The position numbers and the translations under genes were made by a program. Below are positions 49,501 through 58,868 of a DNA stretch of 64,000 nt, piece after piece; within the stretch, counting starts at the first letter, position 1, and every line of letters begins with the position of its first letter. Source of the stretch: Lichenostomus cassidix (taxonomy: Eukaryota > Chordata > Aves > Passeriformes > Meliphagidae). The stretch covers positions 19,688,943 to 19,752,942 of the forward strand of contig CM039211.1 in the NCBI GenBank assembly GCA_008360975.2. Direction: 5' to 3'. Below the pieces are notes generated by a model. It saw only the letters and a program-made list of their open reading frames with translations. It made no database searches and had not been told where the DNA came from.

Positions 49501-50941
49501 ATTTCTGAAGAATACCTCTCAAACCTAGTGACAGAAATTATATCAAGACTGATTTACCTCCTAGTAGAGGCTGAATCACCTACTCTGAAACTCAATTCCT
49601 TGGCTGAAAAACGGAGAAAACCTTTGCTGTCCCGAAGGATATTTAAAGTTAATGTGATGAGGTATAAACTAAATAACAACTTTACAGGAAGGATTTGTGA
49701 CAGTGACTATATAGACTAGTAGTGAACAGAGAATTGAACAGGAATCTTTTGCTGCAAGGAAAGTTTCGAACATCCTGTGTGATCTGTAGATGATTTTAAA
49801 CACAGATAAAATAATCTAATAAGTCACATTTACGGAGTAAACTGGCATGCAGTTTTATGCAGAAGCAGACAGTGTGTAAAGCAGGATGTGAAACCTCTCT
49901 CTCTGAGCTTTATAGTCTGGCATTTTATGAAGGAATTGCATGGATTCATTGTATGTAGACTATTCTGTGCTGTGGAACAAGAAATAAACTTTTGGTAAAT
50001 GTGACTTTATTAGTCATAATGTTAAGGACAACTCTTCTAGACTTTTAAGAGGAATATGAATTTCATGAAGTAAGATTTAAACAAGCGAGTCACGGCAGTG
50101 ATAGGGCACAGATATTTCCATGTGACTTATTTGCTTTTAAAGAGTTTATAGGAAGCAAAAAATATTTTAATTCTCTTTTTTCTAACGACAAATTGAATAC
50201 CATGAAGTATTATCTTTTTGATTCAATGTTGCAGTAAAAAAAAAAAAAGACACCTTCTTCAGTTTGTTTATGACTAGGAAAAAAAAGGAAACAAAAGCAA
50301 TTTTTTCCCCTTGCATGTGGAAACAAAATGAAATAACTTTGAACTGCCGGGTTTTTTTTAAGCTGCAGAGTACAGCAAAGTACTCTTTTAAAAGTAAGGG
50401 CTTCAAAATCAACAACCCAAAAGGCTGTCAAAATACAATTTGAAAAGTTTCTACCTAATATCTACCCATTATCTGTTTTTAAAATACTTTAGGAAGATTT
50501 TTATGACTTGAGATTTGCTACAGTAATACTAAGGTATTTCAACAGCCCCTAGCTCAATTTTTCCTGAGTTTTCACTCACTTAAATCAGATCATGTTCAGG
50601 AAGACTATTTACCACAAAAGAAATGTATTTATTTTCATAAATAATAGCATTACTTCCACTTTTTTATTGAAAATACAAGCTTCATTATATTTCTCTCATT
50701 CATCTTATAGTAACCCATTTTTATGATGCCCATTTTTCCTGAGACTTTGAGGAAACTCTATTAAAAATTATGTAATGTAGTATTACATCCATTTTTCACA
50801 CTTGCGTCTCTCCTACAGAGTGTGTAAAAGTAATTGTACTTTTCCCATGGCAGAAAGTAAAAGAACAGATCCATTCACGTTTTTCTGCTGGTTTGTTGGT
50901 TTTGATATGGAATTTGGCAATCAGAAATGTTAAAATACATT

Positions 50942-51460
50942 TCATAGAATCATAGAATCAAGATGACTGGGAGAGACTCTAAAGATCAGCTAGTTCCAAC
51001 TCCCCTGGCATGGACAGGAACACCTTTCACTAGACCAGGTTGCTCGAAGTCCCTTCCAACCTTACCTTGAAAATTTTTAGAGGTGGGCATCCACAATTCT
51101 GGTCCTCACCATCTTCATAGTAAAGAATTTCTTCCTAATATCTAATCTAAACCCACTCTCCTTCAGTTTAAATCCATTCACCCTTGCCCTGTCACTACAC
51201 GCTCTTGTAAATAGTCTACCTCCATCTTTTTGGCTCCCTTCAGGTGCTGGAAGGCTGTGGTTAGCTCACCCCAAAGCCTTTTCTTCTCCAGGCTGTGCAA
51301 TGCAAATTTTCTCAGCCTTTTGTCACAGGAGAGCTGCTCCTTGCCTTTGATCATCTTGGTGGCCTCCTCTGGACTTGCTCCAACAGAGTTCCTGTGCTGG
51401 GAACCCCAGAACTGGATGGTGTATTCCAGGTGAGGACCCCTAAATTGGCTCCATTTGGAC
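50942..51460 (-). mobile_element. CR1 LINE 3' region, about 520 bp (minus strand)
   Basis: The antisense 3' end CATAGAATCATAGAATCAAGATGACTGGGAGAGACTC (50943) leads into GCTAGTTCCAACTCCCCTGGCATGG (about 50989), CACTAGACCAGGTTGCTCG (about 51028), GTAAAGAATTTCTTCCTAATATCTAATC (about 51120), CACCCTTGCCCTGTCACTACACGC (about 51179) and AAAGCCTTTTCTTCTCCAGGCTG (about 51272). It ends near CAGGTGAGGACCCCTAAATTGG (51428). All landmarks follow the standard avian CR1 order. It is the least diverged CR1 in the window by eye. The plus-strand frames at 51230-51486 are antisense by-products. Confidence 0.95.
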
Positions 51461-52253
51461 TTTCAGTTACTGACAGTTTCTCTTGAAGAAAAAATGCAGA
51501 ATACTAAATCTAGAGTCTACGTGTTGTACAGGAGTCCTGACTTCCCTACTTCACTGCTATCCTAGTAGACACAAGGTCTCTGTATTCTTTGGTATACTAC
51601 AGTCCATTGCCCCCTCAAAATTCTGCAAACGACTGTACTCCAGAAAGTGGGTGATAAAATAAAATACCATTGTGTTCACTTTATTTAGTAGAATTAGCCT
51701 CCTAATGGGTTAATTCCTTGCCTAAAGTGTGCTAATACTGCTGAATATTCAGAGTTCTTAAGTAATACTGTAGAATAGTAGAGAAGATTTAGATGATAGC
51801 TTGACTTAAACTGCACATTAAACTTGCAAAAAGAAATATAAATATTTCATTTTATACTGCAGTGAATATACTTAAGTAATATGACTTCCTATGTAAAGTC
51901 AAACCAAATGAATAATTTAATTCTGAACTATGATGATCTCTATTAGACATTGGTGAATGGGGGTTCAAAAGGAAATGGGAGGTATTAAACAGTTACTGTA
52001 CTTACAAATACAGAAAATTATTTCTGCTGCTCTGCAAGTGAAGATTTAATGTGGCTATGTGGCCTGTTTATTATTGTGATTTTCACTAGTTTTCAATACA
52101 GTATAGTAAGAAGCATAGTCACTGTTTCTTTGCCGAGAAAGGTAGAAAAGAGCTCAAATACTTGATCCATTCAATTTCTGCTATATGGTACCAGTACAGC
52201 TGAACTAGCAATGTGAATCTGGCAAGAGGAGATGTAATTTATTGCTTTATAGG

Positions 52254-52301
52254 TAGACAGATTAGATAGACAGACAGACAGACAGATAGATCGATAGACG
52301 G
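52254..52301. repeat. (GACA)n/(GATA)n compound microsatellite
   Basis: Imperfect tetranucleotide repeats: a few GATA-type units, then GACAGACAGACAGACA (about 52268-52285), then GATA/GATC-type units again. Likely length-polymorphic. Confidence 0.9.
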
Positions 52302-52743
52302 AAGTAGAAAACAGTGGATGCATTAAATGGGTTAGAATTTGATAATGAATCAGCAATAGAATAAAATTCAATTGTCAAGCTATCTAATTTACACCAAAGT
52401 AAATTCCCAAAACCAAATTATTTCCTCATGTTTTAATTAAAAAGTAACATCCAGAAGACAGCTTAGAACAGATTTTGGGGGCAGAATAGTCGACTATGTA
52501 GCAGAAAACTGTAGCAGAAGAAAGGCCATCACACCATTACCAAGCTGTCTTTGAGAAATGTGGGTCTGCTTTTCTTCTCTGCAGTTTATGGCTGTCAGTG
52601 CTGTGTGTACTTTTGCAACCAGTTGTGAAGCCCATTTCCATCCACCTTTACTGGTTCCACTGAGGGATGAGCATTCAAGCACTCATTGTAGGGCTCCTTT
52701 ACTTTTTTTATGCACTGTGTTCTCAATTCATTTCTCCTGGCTT

Positions 52744-52828
52744 TTGGGTTTGGGTTTTTTGGGGGTTTTTTTGGGTTTTTTGTTTGTTTGATTTTGTTTG
52801 TGTTTTTGTTTTTTGATTGATTGTTTGA
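52744..52828. repeat. G/T tract with a G-quadruplex motif on the plus strand
   Basis: Four G runs, GGG (52746-52748), GGG (52752-52754), GGGGG (52761-52765) and GGG (52773-52775), are separated by T-only loops of 3, 6 and 7 nt. This satisfies the usual G3+N1-7 quadruplex pattern. The tract continues as (TTTG)n and TTTTTG repeats to about 52828. Folding is predicted from pattern only. Confidence 0.75.
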
Positions 52829-55163
52829 TGAGAAGAAAGTCCTGTTTTCCTACATGGTCCAACTCTGCAGCCTATTTGAAGAAGTGGTGTTTCTGCAGAT
52901 AGACATGTTTGATTTTATCAGAAACAAGTTACAAAATAAAGACCAAATATTATACAGCATAAGGAGAATTCCCTAGAACAGAGAAACATGTAGTAGGAAC
53001 AGTATTTCTTATGAATGTCCTTTCTCACAAGTCCTATGAGAGTAGTACTTGTTATACAGTTCAGTATTGCTAAGTAAATATTAATTTTATTGTTTTCATA
53101 AACCATCTAACTTGCTTTTTTTTTATGCAAAGTAGCCTAATTATGCATTATCTTGGCAAATAAGCAGAATGTTAATTAGGCAGCATTGTTCTGAATACCC
53201 ACTTCACAAAATTGTCTTTGGGTTTGAACTGATTTCAGTTATCAAAGTAATATTTTCATGTGAGGTTGATACTGAAGCAAAAGTTGCATGTGTTCTTTAT
53301 GATTCATCTGGAAAATGATAAAAGCATTCAGAAGTATTCACAACTATAAATTTGAGTAACTAGAAAAATGGCCAGTTCTTTGAGGTAATCATTTTGCCTT
53401 AGTCTTTAGAAGATGCTGTCCAAAATGAGGCATATAAAATTATTGCTACAGAAAGCTGTACAATCTTTGTTGTAAAGAGCAATTTGACAAAGTAATATAA
53501 TGAATTCCATTTAATAAATTGATTGTATGTTGAAGTGGTTGTAAAAACACATTTAAGTTCTCTCTTTTATATAAAGAGGTCACAAGACACTGCTATCTGT
53601 AATCGCCATATCTATATACATGCTTGTTTTCTCTTTTGCTCAAACAAAATATGTTTCAAATATGTGATAGGTTTTATTTCTGTCAAAGTGGAAAGAGGAA
53701 AGCTAAAGCCTAACGAGGTTAAAACTAATCAAAGAAAAAGCAAAAGAGTCACAGAGGAATGAGAAACAGATGAAGCTCTGAAGCAGCAGGAGGAAGAAGC
53801 AGCAACAGTCATATCGTGCCATAATGAGTGGTGACACAAACAAAAAATAGTCTCCAGGAGTAGTGAGTGACCCCAAGACTTTTACTGAAGCACTGTAGGA
53901 GGATGCTTTAGAGTGACAATTTGTAAGTGTCATAGTCATATCCTGAGTTATAAGGATTTTCATGTCTCTTGCCTAGTTTTAAAAAGCAACCGGAACTAGT
54001 TCCTTCAGAAGACATTTGCTACTTTCTCAGAAATAATCACAGGGAGAAAATTGTAAACACTGAAAAAGCCCTTGTCCTTGTTTTTTTTGTCACATTTTTG
54101 TCTCCATGACAAACTTTGTATTAGCACATTTAGAAGTCTAAGCAGAAGCAGTTTTTTGATAGATAGAAGTTGTCAATTTTTCAGTGACCCTTTGAGTCAT
54201 AGCGTGGAAGTTACTCAAAGAGTCAATTAAACTCAGAGAGACAGTTAAACTTTGCAAGCATCTGAAGAAGGGATGAAGTAATGGTATATTTCAGAAAGGA
54301 AAAACAATTCAAATTCAATTTTAGAGAGATTGATTGCTTCATCTTCAAGCTGAGCTATTTCTTTCCCCCTTATCTTGAAGAAACGTTGAAGAGTATTTTG
54401 GAATCACTTAAAAAAGAAAAATACTTATGTGGAAATACTAACGTTCATAAATAAGAGATTAAACACTGATCTCTGGAAAATATTTAGTTGTCTATACAAT
54501 GAACTAACTTTCATAATAAGAATATTCTCTTAGCACAACAACTTTAAATCTAGTCATATCCACTAGATGTGAGAAAAGAAAAATGTTAGAAGCATTCAGT
54601 TAGCAATTGGAAAAAAAATCCAACTTTATTAGGAAATATCTCTGAAGGAAAATTCACATTTTCTATTTTTAAAGTGATGGGTTTATGAAAGAAAGAATAA
54701 ATCTTGTGCCACTATTTTCTCCTTGTCATCCAGAGTGTCAAAAGAGTGTAAGAATTTATGCTACTGATGCTGTCTTTCCACACTGTGGATTGCTGACATT
54801 TTAAAACTTGTGTTATAATGAATTTTTTTGATTCCTTAGGGGTTGTACATTTACTTAGCTAATCCCATGGGATTTGTAGGCACGAAAAATATTTTTGGAG
54901 TAACACAATACTTGTTACTAAAATTCTTATTGTTCTTTTCTAACTATTATTTTATCCAGGAAAATTTAAGACAAACAATTATTATTCAAATGAACATTAG
55001 AATTATTTATTTATTTCTGATAACTCAGATATTTAATGAAGCTTTGGATGTTACCTGTATAATTTTTTTTAAATGCAAATACATTAAAATTTAGTGCAGG
55101 TTGAAGAATGTTAGCATTTTGATACTTTTTATTAAGAAATTACTGTTACCCTGTCTAATTCGT

Positions 55164-55199
55164 GAACTGCTAAACCCTCATAACAGGGTTTAGCAATTC
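55164..55199. repeat. Strong hairpin, 15-bp stem with 6-nt loop
   Basis: The left arm GAACTGCTAAACCCT (55164-55178) and right arm AGGGTTTAGCAATTC (55185-55199) pair at 14 of 15 positions, with a C:A mismatch near the base. The loop is CATAAC. There is no U-run behind it and no context for a terminator. Its length is too short for a pre-miRNA. Confidence 0.85.
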
Positions 55200-55296
55200 A
55201 TTAATAAGACAATATTTTAATGTTTTTAATTTGGGAATTTGTATTTCTTCATTATCCTTTTCCAATTTTTCTAATGTCCACACAAGCAGAAATTAG

Positions 55297-55314
55297 AAAA
55301 AAAAAAAAAAAAAA
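55297..55314. repeat. poly(A) run
   Basis: Eighteen consecutive A residues. It lies about 65 bp before the CR1 scrap, but CR1 does not use poly(A), so the two are probably unrelated. Confidence 0.9.
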
Positions 55315-55379
55315 CCAAAGGGAAACATCACTGCAATTTTTTTTAAAAGGTAGAAAGAAAGACCCAGAGAGCTACAGAT

Positions 55380-55441
55380 GATGGGGCTTTGGAAATAGAT
55401 GAATTTTAATGTCCCTTCCAAACCAATCCATTCTATGATTT
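55380..55441 (+). mobile_element. CR1 LINE 3' terminal scrap (plus strand)
   Basis: GATGGGGCTTTGGAAATAGATGAATTTTAATGTCCCTTCCAAACCAATCCATTCTATGATTTT matches the last 60 bp of the sense CR1 end (GGnTGGAACTAGATGATCTTTAAGGTCCCTTCCAACCC...ATTCTATGATT). Only one octamer of the tail remains. It is the shortest recognisable CR1 piece in the window. Confidence 0.85.
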
Positions 55442-55557
55442 TGGGAGATAGAGAGATATTTGTATTGCAGTATGACTACTGCTCAAAGCTTACCAGCATC
55501 TAGTCTAACACTAATAACTGTTTTTATGACTGTTTCTTTCTCCTTCTTCCTTTGCAG

Positions 55558-55598
55558 CAAGATGTCAGACGTATGGGACATCTTCACAGACTACACAA
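55558..55598 (+). other. Candidate 41-nt host-gene exon
   Basis: The sequence has a textbook acceptor. CTAAC/CTAAT branch-point-like motifs (55505-55513) precede a pyrimidine tract (about 55520-55553) ending TTTGCAG at 55557. After 41 nt comes the donor ACAA|GTAAGA at 55599. The segment includes an ATG at 55562 in context CAAGATGT, and in that frame it encodes MSDVWDIFTDYT plus one base. It could be a short internal or 5' coding exon, a non-coding exon of a long RNA, or a chance match. I do not recognise the peptide or any partner exons in the window. An in-frame open stretch covers 55460-55642, but this adds little given its length. Confidence 0.35.
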
Positions 55599-57060
55599 GT
55601 AAGAGTCCTCAAAGGCCCAGTGAAGAACTAATCAATAATTAAAGACTACGTACTCCATTGAAAAGTGAACCTTAAAGGTTTATAGAACCTTTCTGAGCAG
55701 ATGTGCCATAAGTATAAAGTGATTTTTAATTGATCTTGTAATTCCTGTGAACAGAATACTGTAAGTCAAGGATGTTCTGTCGTTCCAGTAGGGCATCCTC
55801 AGAAAATATCTTTTGTTTGTCTACATCATAATCAGATTTGTCATTAACAGATCTCAATCAGCTAAGAAGATCTAAAGAAGTAAAGAATTTTGCTTAATTT
55901 GCTCTTCTTTGTTACAAATATGACAAGCCTATACTTCACTTAGAAATATGGCTTTGTTGCTCAACTCTCAAAAAGAAGTACATGATCTGCCTACTCTGAA
56001 GCTTCTCTTTTATTATTTAGATTTTTTTTTCCATAAAAGGCATTCCCTATTAAAAACTGACTAGAATAATTAGTATTTCCAAAAAGTCACCTGTGTAGTA
56101 GACACAGGGATGTACCCTCTGAACAACCAGCATCTAGAAAGACTTAAGGAAACAAGCAATGCTGCTAATCAAGAATAATTAATATATTGCTTTCACAAAG
56201 GTATTTTTTAAAGACAGCTCATATGTTAGGTAGAAAACACAGTGTCATGAATTATTCTCCTCATATGTTCACTAAGCATTCACAAACAAGCTCAGCTACA
56301 TGAACTCTCTTGCTGTATTTCATTGCTAGGTTTCAAAACTAAATCTCCTCAGAAGGCTCACCGTTACTGGAAGGGATCAAAACACCTTCTTATGGAATAC
56401 ACTAAAGAAATTGAAATATTTTTATAGGATTCTTGGTTTCTATGGAAAAATAGATCAATAAAATCTGAGACTTTCAACTGTCTGGAAGAGCTCCAAATTT
56501 GTCTGAAATCTTGCAATTAATGTATTTTTGAAAAGAAAAGTTATATTTCAGCATAAAGCTTTGCTAAGTGCTGCTGCTATGCAGGTAAAAGGTATGGCAC
56601 TTATGGGTGATGAAAACCAGGTGAAATTAATGTTACTAAAACTAAGTTTACAAATTATGAATATTTATACTGAAAGCCTGAAGAGTTTTTTGAAAATATT
56701 CTTCACCATATTTTTATTCTGAATGAGGCATTTGCTTCCCAGTATATCAGCCCTGTTTAACCAAAGGTACATTTATTTTCCTTTTTTAGTGCTTGGCATG
56801 AGAGCTTTCTACGCCCGCTCATCAGCTGGCATTTCTTGGCATTTCAGTAAATTGATCTCACCGTTTACATCAGGAAAGTATTTTGTCCCCTAGTGTTCAG
56901 CAAATGTTTCTTCAGTTCTCTTGCTTAAGGCTCAGCAGTTAAATCTCATTAACTTCCTCAAATTTGCTATGAAATCTTCCTGCTAGTATATGTTTCCTCC
57001 CACTCAATTCTTCAGTGATAAGAAGGAAAATAAAATTATTCTAGTTTAAGTACCTTTTAT

Positions 57061-57094
57061 AAGAACAATATACCTTTAAGAACAATATACCTTT
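57061..57094. repeat. Perfect 17-bp tandem duplication
   Basis: AAGAACAATATACCTTT occurs at 57061-57077 and again at 57078-57094 with no difference, so it is probably a recent slippage event. Confidence 0.95.
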
Positions 57095-57186
57095 CTCTAC
57101 ATTTAAACAGCAGTATCTGAGCAGTTAAGACTCAGATAAAGAATGTAAGATGTAAAGCAAATTGCAAGAGGAGCATTTTTATTTGT

Positions 57187-57242
57187 TTGCAGGCAAAAAA
57201 AAAAAAAACGAACAAAAAAAACCCCAAAAAAACCCCAAAACC
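57187..57242. repeat. A/C-rich low-complexity tract
   Basis: A-runs interrupted by CG, AC and two CCCC blocks. On the minus strand it is G/T-rich but has only two G4 blocks, so it is not a full quadruplex motif. Confidence 0.8.
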
Positions 57243-58484
57243 TTAAGGTGTTTACCTAATCAGAAGAAAATCAACTGGTTTTAGGCTCTTATTTTTGTAA
57301 GCAGGAACCACAACATTAATGTGAATGGAGAAAATGCATGGATTCTTGGAATCTAAAAAACCCTTTGAAAGGGAGAGTGAGAAAAATTATTTTAACACAG
57401 ATAGCTAAATTTTAGAGATACTAAGAAGACAAAGTCTACTCAGGGCTTTTACTCACGCATTTATCACCGATTTACAGAGTTTGAAATGAGAGTAATATAA
57501 CAGCCAAGGGACTGAAAATAAAACTCTGTGAAGCTTTTGAAGTAGCTTGGATTTGTGATCATTTGGTTCATCTGTTTCATTAATTAATCCACCAGCAAAG
57601 TTAGTGCTGAATTTGTCAGCAGAAAGAAAAGTTGTCCTTGTATTTTTAAATAGTGAACCAATGTCCCTTTTTAACACAGTAATTAGCATCATGCTGAGCC
57701 CTCTGACTAATGACTCAAGCTGTTCCCATATGATCATCTAGGGTGACAGTCGATTTTTTGGCAATTTATATTTCTGCTGAGCAAGGACTCCCCCATGGCT
57801 GGTCTGGACACCAATGCCACCCCCACCCTCCTGTCCAGCACCTGGACATTGCCACCTGCCTGAGGGAGAGAGGCTCTTGCTGTCAGCTTGTCCTGTCACA
57901 CACCATGCCCTGGGAGTGGACACGATGGCCTCTCCTCATGTCAGTCCTAACTGCAAAAGCACACGTCTATTTCCATGGTTGCTGTTCAGAGATGCTGGGC
58001 AGATGTGAAAGAGTACTGAAAGGCTAATTGTCAGCAGTCTGCAGCCAGGAAATGGTGACACACCAATATGACCTGTAGCTAAAAAACCCCACTTAATATA
58101 GAGAAATAATACATGGACAGTCGTAGTGACATATAAATAGACATTGCTGTATGGTGTTGAGACCTTTACAGGAATGAGTAGCCAACTTTCCCCAGAAGGA
58201 AAATTTCTGTCATGCTGATTTATTTTATTTAGACAAACAAAAGGAAAGAAGATAATTGGGGGGGGAAAAAACCAAACCTCTTTTTTGTTTTTATAATAAT
58301 GAAGAAACCAAAAAAGAAACAACACTGAGAGACCTTTATTTTTTTGTTGTTTTTTAAAATGCTTTTATGTCAGCATCACTTAAAAAATTGTTATCAGTCA
58401 TCATATATTATGGAGTAACTAAGACTTTTGGCAATTCTTTCTGGTTTAAAGTCCATTATGGAATGCACTATCAATTTTACTGAG

Positions 58485-58507
58485 TACCCTTAACAGTGTT
58501 AAGGGTA
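58485..58507. repeat. 11-bp perfect palindrome with one-base spacer
   Basis: TACCCTTAACA (58485-58495) and TGTTAAGGGTA (58497-58507) are exact reverse complements around a single G. The dyad shape resembles a protein-binding site more than an RNA hairpin, because the loop is too tight to fold without opening the stem. Function unknown. Confidence 0.85.
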
Positions 58508-58845
58508 GGCAGTAAGGCTGAAAAATATTTTTGAATAACTTATTTTAACCTCTTCCAAAATTGACAGTTTCCTCATTAAAATTGATGAAAACATTCAGCT
58601 AAGCATAGCAAAAAGTATTATAGGAATGACCTTATGTTAATTAACTTCAAAAAAATATTAGTTCATAAATTACTTAAAACCAGGAAAAAATAATTAGAGT
58701 TATTACATCTGACCACATTGATCTCAAGGAAATGCTGCAATTTGAGATTTTTTTTTTGCTTGAATGAAACTTTAATATATTTCTTTTCCAAAGTGTAGCA
58801 AGGATGCTCAGTTTTAAACAACTCGAATATTGAGAAAATATAAGG

Positions 58846-58868
58846 TTTTCTATTTCTGAAATAGAAAA
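58846..58868. repeat. 10-bp perfect AT-rich hairpin
   Basis: TTTTCTATTT (58846-58855) pairs with AAATAGAAAA (58859-58868) across CTG. A low-complexity hairpin, likely chance. Confidence 0.8.

Larger units (their letters stand above)
34037..50941. other. 17 kb of AT-rich DNA with no recognised gene or interspersed repeat
   Basis: I found no CR1, LTR, RNA gene or convincing exon here. The best-looking frames are a 121-codon plus-strand one at 48223-48588 and a 112-codon one at 45807-46145. Neither matches a family I know, and both are within chance expectation. Smaller structures (the duplication at 37415-37480, the palindrome at 40344-40377 and T/G-rich DNA at 43540-43590) are listed separately or noted here. 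The absence of repeats over such a length may mean constraint, or only repeats too old to read by eye. Confidence 0.45.
51461..55379. other. AT-rich DNA with simple repeats, no gene seen
   Basis: It contains the GACA/GATA microsatellite (52254-52301) and the G/T tract (52744-52828). No exon or named repeat otherwise. The purine-rich AGCAGCAGGAGGAAGAAGCAGCAAC near 53780 looks coding-like but is closed by stops in every frame nearby. Confidence 0.5.

Noticed and set aside
51230..51486. Two overlapping plus-strand frames of 63-67 codons
   Set aside because: They are antisense translations of a CR1 copy.
53760..53820. Purine-rich coding-like stretch (QQEEEAA-type translation)
   Set aside because: Stops lie directly on both sides in that frame, and there are no splice signals.
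57936..58325. 129-codon minus-strand open frame, the longest in the window
   Set aside because: It overlaps the GC-rich islet and A/T-rich runs. Its hydrophobic, low-complexity translation resembles no known protein.
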